Shown here: positions 6,543 through 13,116 of the stretch, in pieces | How positions within the stretch are numbered: the stretch's first letter is position 1 | Layout of the letters: every line of letters begins with the position of its first letter | Notes under the pieces: model-generated | Database searches by the model: none | What the model was told of the DNA's origin: nothing | The model's input: only the letters and a program-made list of their open reading frames with translations | From: an uncultured Sphingobacteriia bacterium | GTDB lineage: Bacteria > Bacteroidota > Bacteroidia > Chitinophagales > Chitinophagaceae | Direction of reading: 5' to 3' | Assembly: GCA_945957225.1 (NCBI GenBank) | Contig: CAMFKK010000028.1 | Span: 1-13,116 of the forward strand | DNA: 13,116 bases | Program-made: the position numbers and the translations under genes

Positions 6543-8426
6543 CTATGTACTTGTGCCTAAAGTCCCATTATAATAACCACCCCATTCATATTTACTTTCT
6601 AATGATAATTTTTTGGAAGCATCTGTCTCATATCTAATTTGATGCCTTGTATAGTTGTATTTGCCTATTGCTACTGTTCTGCCTAATATGGAAAATGGGA
6701 AGTCAAAATTTTGCCAGGTTGGAAATGCCGCATATTCAATTTGTCCATTAGATTGTGTTATAATGTAAATTGGAAAAATATATAAATTGAGTTCTTGCGT
6801 TTTTAAATTATTAGCATTCTGAAACCAGTTTACAAACATACCAGGATCCCATCTCCGAATAAGCTTTTCTAATTTACCTTTGGGTCTCCAAATAAAATAT
6901 CCTCCTGGATTATGCTTAATAGTATTGTTTGCAAAGACAAAACCCATTCCCGGAACATATTTCTCACTAACTACATCTGTAAGCCACCCCAAATAAAATT
7001 TATTTGGCGACCATCCTGTATAAAAACTTGCAGCAAATCCTATGCTGTCATTAGTATTGTCTCTAGCACCTGTTACTAAATATTGAATAGTAATATCATC
7101 TTTGGGTCTAATTAAACCATCTATGGTTATAGTTGTATTGTTGCGTTGCAAAAAACCTTTACTTGCATTAGCTTCGTCAAGACGATGAGTAAGCATAATG
7201 CCTATATTATTTTGTTTCCCATAGTTTTTTGCAAATCTTAGAACACCAAAGTTTACGTTTCCTTGATTTTCTGTTCCGCGCTGATGAACATACAAGCCTG
7301 CAATTGTTCTTTTTTGATTTCTATCGGTATATCTAACTCCTGCATCAAGTGGTACAGGGTCTGCATTAAATTGTGCATTTGCCAAGCCAATTGTTCTGCT
7401 AAAAAAAGGTTTTATATTAGTAATATCTGCGCCAGCATACACACCACTATTTTCTAAAAAAAACTGTCTTCTTTCAGGAAAAAAAACATTGAACCTAGTT
7501 AGGTTATTTACTGCTCTATCTACGTCAGCTTGGGCAAAATCTGTATTAAAAGTTAGATCTAGAACGCTTCTTGGATTGATGGCCCATTTAATTTCACCCC
7601 CAACTTTTACAATGTTCGAATTGGTTTTTTGATTAATGTTATTTATAGTTTTATCAGATTGAATTAAGCTATATGGTTGTATACGAATATTTGCAGATGG
7701 TGGTGGTAATATTAATCCCTTTAATTGAGCCGCATAAGTCATTCGATAGGGATCAAAGCTTTGTGGTATAGCTGGAAAAACAGTTTGTTCATAATCCCTT
7801 CTTGCCAATCTTGCCAAAGTAATTCCCCAAGAAGTTGAATCGCTTCTATTAGTATTGTCGTAACGTAATGATTTGAATGGTATAGCAAATTCTGCATAAT
7901 AACCACTGTCTGTAATGGTAGTTCGAACTTTCCATAAAGCGTCCCAGTCATTATCTTTTAAAGTGCCATCAAATACTTGAAGATCTCTTTGATTACCATA
8001 TGGGGTTGTTTGAAAACTAACACAAAATCTTTTCAAATTTTGAGGATCAAGCTGCAAATAAAATATATCATTTTCCCCATAGATGAAATCTCTTCTCAAA
8101 TCCTGTACTCTCATTCCTTTTTTCCCAATACTATCTTTACAAAAAACACCAAAATAAATCTGTTTTTTATCATAAACTATTTGAACAAATGTTTCATATA
8201 AAATTTGCCCCCCTTGCCGAGGTTCCATTCTAAAAAAGTCTTTTATTATTGGTGCATTTTTCCATACAGATTCATTTAAAATGCCATCTGTTTGTATTGG
8301 TTCTTTAGTCTCAATAGCAAATACAACTGGAGCAACTTTGGGAGGTGGAAAATTTTCCACTTCCTGAGCTTCACAATTACAATATGATAAAATTTTAAGA
8401 AACAGAACTAAATAGAATTTTTTCAC
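6543..8426 (-). CDS. CBM9/DUF5916 outer-membrane protein, ended early by TAG
   Basis: This frame encodes 627 residues: a signal peptide (about 1-20, likely cleavage CEA before Gln21), a carbohydrate-binding family 9-like beta-sandwich domain (about 42-235, starting TDGILNESVW), and a DUF5916 region, recognised by RFNVFFPERRQFFLEN (about 310-326) and a series of amphipathic beta-strands. Members are thought to be outer-membrane barrels; the ligand is unknown. The start is GTG at 8424-8426, fixed by the GTGA overlap with the TGA of the dipeptidase gene, which indicates translational coupling. The stop is an in-frame TAG at 6543-6545, 108 codons before the natural end, so the product lacks its last strands and terminal Phe and should be badly assembled unless the stop is read through. 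Family assignment is firm; functional state is doubtful. Confidence 0.9.
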   Translation of the reverse strand: MKKFYLVLFLKILSYCNCEAQEVENFPPPKVAPVVFAIETKEPIQTDGILNESVWKNAPIIKDFFRMEPRQGGQILYETFVQIVYDKKQIYFGVFCKDSIGKKGMRVQDLRRDFIYGENDIFYLQLDPQNLKRFCVSFQTTPYGNQRDLQVFDGTLKDNDWDALWKVRTTITDSGYYAEFAIPFKSLRYDNTNRSDSTSWGITLARLARRDYEQTVFPAIPQSFDPYRMTYAAQLKGLILPPPSANIRIQPYSLIQSDKTINNINQKTNSNIVKVGGEIKWAINPRSVLDLTFNTDFAQADVDRAVNNLTRFNVFFPERRQFFLENSGVYAGADITNIKPFFSRTIGLANAQFNADPVPLDAGVRYTDRNQKRTIAGLYVHQRGTENQGNVNFGVLRFAKNYGKQNNIGIMLTHRLDEANASKGFLQRNNTTITIDGLIRPKDDITIQYLVTGARDNTNDSIGFAASFYTGWSPNKFYLGWLTDVVSEKYVPGMGFVFANNTIKHNPGGYFIWRPKGKLEKLIRRWDPGMFVNWFQNANNLKTQELNLYIFPIYIITQSNGQIEYAAFPTWQNFDFPFSILGRTVAIGKYNYTRHQIRYETDASKKLSLESKYEWGGYYNGTLGTST

Positions 8427-9139
8427 CTTTTCAATTTTAATTTTAAAATCAGGTTTTCAATTTCCGAATGTGGGATGTCTATTAATTCAAAGTTTGTATC
8501 AGAATTATAATTGAAGTGCCACCATTCAACTGGGTCCACAACAAATCCAAATTTTGACATTGTATGGATTAATAAATCTCTGTTTTGAATTACATTTTCT
8601 GGAAGGAGTTTAAAATTTGGATGAGAAGCATATACCAAAGCATCAAAAGGTGTTGGCATGGGAAGTTCCTTCCTAGTCTTAAAATCAATAAGGGTTAAGT
8701 CTAACGATATTCCTTTATTGTGTTTACTCCCCTTCCATGGAAGACCCATATAAATAGTGTCTGGCAATATTTCAAACATCTTACAAGTGACAGTATACGG
8801 TCTATATGCGTCATAAATCTTTAATCCAATGCCTTTTGCAAATAGATCTTCCTGAACATTTTTTAAAGCTTTAGCTACAGGTAATCGTATCAGAGCTGAT
8901 GGACGAGAATATAATTTTCTATAAAATACATTTTGATTTGTAGCATATTTTATGTCTAATTCAATTGTTGGTATAAAATCTTTAATTTGAACAAATGATT
9001 TGTTTGAATCCAATAAAATTGTTTCTTCTAAATGCGCAGTTGTTTTAATTATTTTTAAATTAATAGTTCTTCCATTTTCCTGCGAATGGCTACTTATATA
9101 TGTAAGAATGGTAATTAAAATAAGTGCAATAGATTTCAT
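8423..9139 (-). CDS. Exported D-Ala-D-Ala dipeptidase-like M15 peptidase (VanX/DdpX type)
   Basis: A 238-residue zinc peptidase of the M15D (VanX) family. The VanX signature is complete: Arg113 in YDAYRP, zinc ligands His140 and Asp147 in SKHNKGISLD, catalytic Glu205 and zinc ligand His208 in EWWHFNY. VanX and DdpX hydrolyse D-Ala-D-Ala. A signal peptide covers about residues 1-20 (MKSIALILITILTYISSHS, then Gln), so this enzyme should act in the periplasm on peptidoglycan-derived or imported dipeptides, unlike cytoplasmic VanX of resistance operons. Start is the ATG at 9137-9139, which overlaps the permease stop as ATGA; the longer frame from 9223 runs inside the permease gene and would bury the signal peptide. 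Its TGA overlaps the next GTG. There is no vanH or vanA gene nearby, so glycopeptide resistance is not indicated. Confidence 0.92.
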   Translation of the reverse strand: MKSIALILITILTYISSHSQENGRTINLKIIKTTAHLEETILLDSNKSFVQIKDFIPTIELDIKYATNQNVFYRKLYSRPSALIRLPVAKALKNVQEDLFAKGIGLKIYDAYRPYTVTCKMFEILPDTIYMGLPWKGSKHNKGISLDLTLIDFKTRKELPMPTPFDALVYASHPNFKLLPENVIQNRDLLIHTMSKFGFVVDPVEWWHFNYNSDTNFELIDIPHSEIENLILKLKLKR

Positions 9140-10485
9140 TTTATAATTTTGCTTATTTGAATAAATATTAAAAAAATCAAAATTGAAATGATAATAAAAG
9201 GCGGAAGTATCAAAGCAAGCCAATTAACTTGATTTTTTTGTATAAAAAATGCAACTTTATGTGAACTCCAATTTTCTTCGCTAACTGGTCTATTTTCAAA
9301 TATTTTAGGGTAGAAGTAAATTCTTTTCATTTCATGAAAAGAAGAGATACTGTCTAAATATTCCAATTGGTTTTGTAAACCTGAATTTGCTAGATTATTT
9401 AGTTGTAATTGAATGTGAAGGGAAGGCAAAAAATAACCAGTAATATTACTTACATTTTCCCTCTGAAGTAATTTTAGTTTCATTGCTGAACTATATGTAG
9501 ATGCTTCGTCATCACCCATTTGTTGCATAGCATAGTACCATAGCCAACTAAAAGATTTTTCGGGTAATTTATATTTTTTAAATTGAGGATAATGTTTATA
9601 AAATTTAATCATTGTAGATTCTTTATCCTCATCCCATTTTCTGTGATAGCCATCTCTTGATGCCATTGAAGTTTTTAAAGCTTCTGGAATTGGGTATTTA
9701 GCTAAAAGAAAATTGTTGACAAATGCGGGTGCTACAACATTTAAGAACAGCCATATACTTAAGAGACTAATTGCATTATAACTTGAGCTTTTTTGCCATG
9801 ATATTATCCATGAGATTAGTAAAAACCAAAAACTGACATATAGTATTGAAATTAAGATAGTTGCTAAAAATGCTTCTTTAAGAGGTATTTCAAGCAATAT
9901 CATTGCAATAGACAGTAATAGTAATAAAACTCCTACGATAGAAACATACCGTATTATTAATTTTTGGAAAATAATATACCAAGGATTTTTACTTTGTATG
10001 CATAATAACTTCCATGTTTCATCTTCCTTTTCTTCTGATATTACATTGTAGCTAAATGCAATTATTATAAGAGGGAATAAATATATTAGCACAAAGCTAA
10101 AGTCAAGATTTCCTAATTGTAAAGCAGCTGGATTACTTAAATCACTATCATATTTTTTTTCCTCTAAATTCCTAATGGTTATTTGTTGAATGCCTAGGTA
10201 AATATCTCTTTGCCCAATTGATAATCCTGTTAATGGTTCTACTTGGTTTACATAAGCAAACTTTAAATAATACAATAAAAGCCCCATTTCATTTTGTTGA
10301 AACTTAACTGTTTTGCTGATGTGATTTTTCTGATAGAAACTTGTTGTTTCTACTTTCTTTTGTTGTTTACTAATAAATTCTTTACCAATTAAAATTGATG
10401 TAACTCCCGAAAAGAATAAAAACGACAAACCAATTATGGCCACTTTTGACCTAAGGAAAAGTTTTATTAATAAGCTATATGTCAT
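9136..10485 (-). CDS. ABC-2 permease with DUF3526 domain (second of a pair)
   Basis: A 449-residue membrane protein with six likely helices at about 14-34, 129-149, 178-198, 206-229, 237-257 and 424-445. Large soluble loops lie between helices 1 and 2 and between 5 and 6, the layout of DUF3526 ABC-2 permeases. The segment after helix 2 (NVISEEKEDETWKLL) matches the ABC-2 coupling region and aligns with NVISSDRENGTLKIL of the preceding permease, so the two are paralogues that probably form a heterodimer in the inner membrane. The large loops are expected on the periplasmic side, where the next gene's dipeptidase acts. The gene starts 2 bases after the first permease stops and its TGA overlaps the dipeptidase ATG (ATGA). 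The substrate, and even transport direction, are unknown; no cognate ATPase gene is in the window's operon. Confidence 0.9.
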   Translation of the reverse strand: MTYSLLIKLFLRSKVAIIGLSFLFFSGVTSILIGKEFISKQQKKVETTSFYQKNHISKTVKFQQNEMGLLLYYLKFAYVNQVEPLTGLSIGQRDIYLGIQQITIRNLEEKKYDSDLSNPAALQLGNLDFSFVLIYLFPLIIIAFSYNVISEEKEDETWKLLCIQSKNPWYIIFQKLIIRYVSIVGVLLLLLSIAMILLEIPLKEAFLATILISILYVSFWFLLISWIISWQKSSSYNAISLLSIWLFLNVVAPAFVNNFLLAKYPIPEALKTSMASRDGYHRKWDEDKESTMIKFYKHYPQFKKYKLPEKSFSWLWYYAMQQMGDDEASTYSSAMKLKLLQRENVSNITGYFLPSLHIQLQLNNLANSGLQNQLEYLDSISSFHEMKRIYFYPKIFENRPVSEENWSSHKVAFFIQKNQVNWLALILPPFIIISILIFLIFIQISKIIK

Positions 10486-10487
10486 TT

Positions 10488-11912
10488 TTAAAGAACTTTA
10501 ATTTTATTGGGATATACAATTAGTATAACAATAGTAAGTATGATCCAATATATCAATGCAAGTATAGGTATCTGATTATTCTTAAGAAGATTTGTGATTT
10601 TTGGTTTTGTGTAATTGAAATCTTTTAATGTTGCCCAGTGGTGTTTACTAATACTATATGTTTTAGCAGTATCTGATAATTTTTTGTTCGGAATCAGTTT
10701 TATTTGTAAATCATTCATCTCTTGTGCAAGTTCATATCTATATTTCTCAGCTTGCTCTTGGAAATCTAAGTAGGTTTCAAAATCTGTATTGCTAAGTAGT
10801 AGTGATATTTCCTTTATACAGATATAGGGGTTAAGAAATCCCGTATAGGACATTAGATTGTTCTGATTTTTAAATACTCTATTTAAATTCTGCTTATGTT
10901 TATTATAGATTTGTGAACTAATTCTTTCTCCTTCTTTCATTTGAAAACCAGCATAATTAAAATTTAGTTGCTCAATGCTCACTGCATGATGGGTTCTCAA
11001 AATGGAATCTTTTAAATTTTTATAGTGTTTATCATCTGGATTATGACTGTCCCCTTCTTTTATTATCTCTTCCTCAATTCCACTTTCAAATGCAATTTTT
11101 GACGGAGTTGGATAAATTTTCTCTGCAAAGGCTTGTGTTGACCTTGGTAATGCTACAAATAGTATTAACCATAAACCAATTAAACTTACTAATGCCAGTT
11201 TGCTTTTATTGCTTATTGCCGATACACAGACGGCTATACAGCTATATATTATTATACTTATTGAATATAAAAGAAATGCACATAAGAAATTTGTCCATTC
11301 ATTATTGAAAGAACTTATAGAAAAATGTAATATTGCCGAATAGATAAATGTGGGTATAAAAATAATTGAACTAACAAATAAGACGCCCAGTATTTTGCCT
11401 ATGATTAAAGATCTCATATTTAATCCCTGTGCTATCAAAATTTTCAGTGTACCATTTTCTCTATCTGAGGAAATAACATTATGACCCAAGAAAAATATTA
11501 ACAGCGGAAAAAGTAATTGCAATATCATAGCAATACTAATTTCACCAAAGCGCATCATGGTTGTGCTTAAACTTGCCTCAGAAAAATTTGTAGTATTTTG
11601 TTTGTGGGCTTCTAAAAAAATTGCGTTACCCAGATAGCTTTCTAAACCATAATCAAAAACGCTTAAAGCGCTTTTAGGTCTAAAAGCAATATATCCATAG
11701 TGTGCCATGCGATGAGGATGTTTATCTGGACTATTTACCCAGCTACTTCTAACCTCATTTTGATATTTAATTCTTATTTTTTCAAAATTATTATATTGAA
11801 TTTTACCAATAATGCCAGCATACAATAGTATTATACTAAAAAGGCAAAGAATTACTTTTGTTGAATTCCTTTGAAGTATTTGTTTGCTTGTTTGTTGGGC
11901 TACTTTTAGCAT
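10488..11912 (-). CDS. ABC-2 permease with DUF3526 domain (first of a pair)
   Basis: A 474-residue membrane protein with six likely helices at about 18-37, 125-147, 172-195, 207-231, 239-256 and 448-468. A loop of about 85 residues separates helices 1 and 2 (with HPHRMAHYGYIAFRPKSAL) and one of about 190 residues separates 5 and 6. This is the DUF3526 ABC-2 type permease architecture; the GHNVISSDRENGTLK stretch after helix 2 is the best conserved part. Start ATG at 11910-11912 has no Shine-Dalgarno. A perfect hairpin lies 17 bases upstream, between it and the siderophore receptor gene. TAA stop, then 2 bases to the second permease. It should pair with that protein and an ATPase encoded elsewhere; the ATPase could lie upstream of the receptor, outside the window. 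Confidence 0.9.
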   Translation of the reverse strand: MLKVAQQTSKQILQRNSTKVILCLFSIILLYAGIIGKIQYNNFEKIRIKYQNEVRSSWVNSPDKHPHRMAHYGYIAFRPKSALSVFDYGLESYLGNAIFLEAHKQNTTNFSEASLSTTMMRFGEISIAMILQLLFPLLIFFLGHNVISSDRENGTLKILIAQGLNMRSLIIGKILGVLFVSSIIFIPTFIYSAILHFSISSFNNEWTNFLCAFLLYSISIIIYSCIAVCVSAISNKSKLALVSLIGLWLILFVALPRSTQAFAEKIYPTPSKIAFESGIEEEIIKEGDSHNPDDKHYKNLKDSILRTHHAVSIEQLNFNYAGFQMKEGERISSQIYNKHKQNLNRVFKNQNNLMSYTGFLNPYICIKEISLLLSNTDFETYLDFQEQAEKYRYELAQEMNDLQIKLIPNKKLSDTAKTYSISKHHWATLKDFNYTKPKITNLLKNNQIPILALIYWIILTIVILIVYPNKIKVL

Positions 11913-11929
11913 TATTTTATTATCTATTT

Positions 11930-11967
11930 AAAACAACAGTCAAAAATTGGTTTTTGACTGTTGTTTT
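11930..11967 (-). terminator. Perfect 17-bp hairpin between receptor and permease genes
   Basis: AAAACAACAGTCAAAAA (11930-11946) and TTTTTGACTGTTGTTTT (11951-11967) are exact reverse complements around the 4-base loop TTGG. On the - strand the stem ends in a T tract, 25 bases after the receptor's TAA, so it can act as an intrinsic terminator of the receptor transcript; the symmetry makes it potentially bidirectional. The T tract is short and part of the stem, so termination may be incomplete. The permease operon starts only 17 bases further on and no Bacteroidota promoter (TAnnTTTG) was found in the gap, which suggests attenuation or mRNA processing instead of a full stop. Confidence 0.8.
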
Positions 11968-11992
11968 TATTTGAATACCTGTTAATTAGGTT

Positions 11993-13116
11993 TTAAAAAC
12001 GGTATGTTGCAGTAAGCATTACATTTCTTGGTGCTCCTGGAAATAGTCTTGTATAGTTTTGAGCACCAAGCCAATAAGTTTTATTTAATACATTGTTTAC
12101 ATTTAAAGCAATTTGTATATTGCTTTTGCCAGGTGTATAATATAATGCCATGTCAAATATGGTATATGATGGAACTTCAAATGCACGTGTAAACCATGGA
12201 ATACGGCTTCCATTATATTGCATGCCAATACCCAAACCAATATCTTTCAAAAATTTTCCTTTTACAAAATTGTATCTTGACCAAATATTGGCACTGTTAA
12301 CAGGCGTGTTTTGTGTACGTGCGCCTTTTAATGATGGGTCATTGTCTTCAATGATTTCTGCATCTATATAACTATATGATGCATTTATTTGCCAATTTGG
12401 AAGCAAATATCCATTTGTTTCAATTTCAAAACCCCTACTTCTTTGAGCGCCCCTAGTTACCAATGAATCGGGGAATGCGGCAAGGTTGGCATTTAGCAAT
12501 AAGTTTTTTTGATTGATTTCATAAATGGATGCTGTTATATTTATACTTCCATTTAATACAGTTGATTTTACACCAAACTCTTTTAAATCACTGATTAATG
12601 GTTTAAATCTAGATGCTGATTGAGATGTCCAAAAGTAGTTTGCAGTATTTGGTAATAAGGTAACGGTATTACTTTGTGGTTGATATCCCTCTAAATAAGT
12701 GGCATATATATTTGTTTTATTGGAAACTGCATATGTAATCCCTACTCTTGGTAATAATTTTGAATTTGTAAATGATAGTTCATTTGTAGTTTCATAGTTT
12801 GTAATATCTTTAAACCATTCTTGTCTTAGTCCTAATAGTACAATAAAATTTTTCCATTTTAGATTTTCTTGAATATAAATTGAATTTGTAGTTGTTAAAG
12901 CAGATGGTATAGCAATTCGTTGATTAAATATATATTCATTGATGTTGCGGATTGTATAAGATGGGTTATTTAAACTAAAATGTGGAACATTAGGTTTTGG
13001 CAATGTTTTTCCGTCAATTACAACTGTTTGATAATTGGCAGCATTTGATAATACAAATGTATTGGCGGTTCCACCATTGTTAAGTAAATATCCTCTTGCA
13101 GCATTTTGTCCTCCAC
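11993..13116 (-). CDS. TonB-dependent siderophore receptor (C-terminal part; 5' end outside window)
   Basis: The frame is open to the right window edge; the TTG at 13001-13003 is an internal Leu codon. About 374 C-terminal residues are present, the beta-barrel half of a TonB-dependent receptor of the siderophore (FhuA/FoxA-like) class. Diagnostic segments are LLPRVGITY, YATYLEGYQPQ, FKPLISDLKEFGVKS, TRGAQRSRGFEIETNGY, ASYSYIDAEI, TPVNSANIWSRYNF, NVLNKTYW and the final RNVMLTATYRF with terminal aromatic Phe. Such receptors import ferric siderophores across the outer membrane using the TonB/ExbB/ExbD motor. The plug domain and any TonB box lie outside. TAA stop, then the hairpin and the permease/dipeptidase operon on the same strand, suggesting a shared envelope uptake or export task. 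Iron control is likely for the family, but the promoter is not in the window. Confidence 0.93.
   Translation of the reverse strand, partial: GGQNAARGYLLNNGGTANTFVLSNAANYQTVVIDGKTLPKPNVPHFSLNNPSYTIRNINEYIFNQRIAIPSALTTTNSIYIQENLKWKNFIVLLGLRQEWFKDITNYETTNELSFTNSKLLPRVGITYAVSNKTNIYATYLEGYQPQSNTVTLLPNTANYFWTSQSASRFKPLISDLKEFGVKSTVLNGSINITASIYEINQKNLLLNANLAAFPDSLVTRGAQRSRGFEIETNGYLLPNWQINASYSYIDAEIIEDNDPSLKGARTQNTPVNSANIWSRYNFVKGKFLKDIGLGIGMQYNGSRIPWFTRAFEVPSYTIFDMALYYTPGKSNIQIALNVNNVLNKTYWLGAQNYTRLFPGAPRNVMLTATYRF

Noticed and set aside
6543..6545. Genome-wide TAG recoding (amber to sense)
   Set aside because: TAG ends three other complete genes in the window at the expected family lengths, so TAG works as a stop here.
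7263..7457. Small + strand open frames inside the DUF5916, permease and receptor genes
   Set aside because: They lie antisense to well-supported coding regions, have no family features, and look like shadows of those genes.
8423..9139. Glycopeptide (vancomycin) resistance operon
   Set aside because: No vanH dehydrogenase, vanA-type ligase or vanRS genes; the enzyme is exported and sits among transport genes.
9140..9223. 28-residue extension of the dipeptidase, and its use as the true start
   Set aside because: It lies wholly inside the permease gene and would mask a good signal peptide; ATGA overlap supports 9139.

Overview
The window looks like chromosome of a member of the Bacteroidota, probably of the Chitinophagaceae/Chitinophagales type. 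The reasons are AT-rich DNA, start codons without Shine-Dalgarno sequences, exported proteins whose mature ends begin with Gln, and typical families of that phylum: a DUF5916 outer-membrane protein, a TonB-dependent siderophore receptor, DUF3526 ABC-2 permeases and a Y/G/N-rich surface-type protein. Both edges cut through genes.

Left part (1-1656, + strand): the 3' part of a low-complexity protein with two tandem copies of a G-x-W...GPW module, then Gly/Tyr/Trp-rich, Asn-rich and Arg-Pro-Gln repeat regions. It ends at a clear intrinsic terminator. Everything to the right is on the - strand.

Middle part (6098 down to 1689): an unknown lipoprotein, a COG0523 (CobW/YciC/ZigA-type) metallochaperone GTPase, a small three-helix membrane protein joined by a TAATG stop/start overlap to an ABC ATPase, and a secreted serine hydrolase of the beta-lactamase (class C-like) fold.

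Right part (13116 down to 6216): a TonB-dependent siderophore receptor (5' end outside the window), a perfect 17-bp hairpin, two related DUF3526 ABC-2 permeases, an exported VanX/DdpX-like M15 D-Ala-D-Ala dipeptidase and a CBM9/DUF5916 outer-membrane protein. The four genes after the hairpin are packed with a 2-nt gap, an ATGA overlap and a GTGA overlap, so they form one translationally coupled operon. No dedicated ATPase for the permeases is visible. This operon, combining outer-membrane receptor, inner-membrane ABC permeases, periplasmic dipeptidase and outer-membrane barrel, is the best candidate for an undescribed envelope system. Its function is inferred only.

The DUF5916 gene carries an in-frame TAG at codon 628. 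The same reading frame continues for 108 more family-like codons to a natural C-terminal Phe, so the gene is either freshly inactivated, read through, or carries a sequence error. No intergenic stretch exceeds about 120 bases; no tRNA, rRNA, CRISPR array or insertion sequence was seen.
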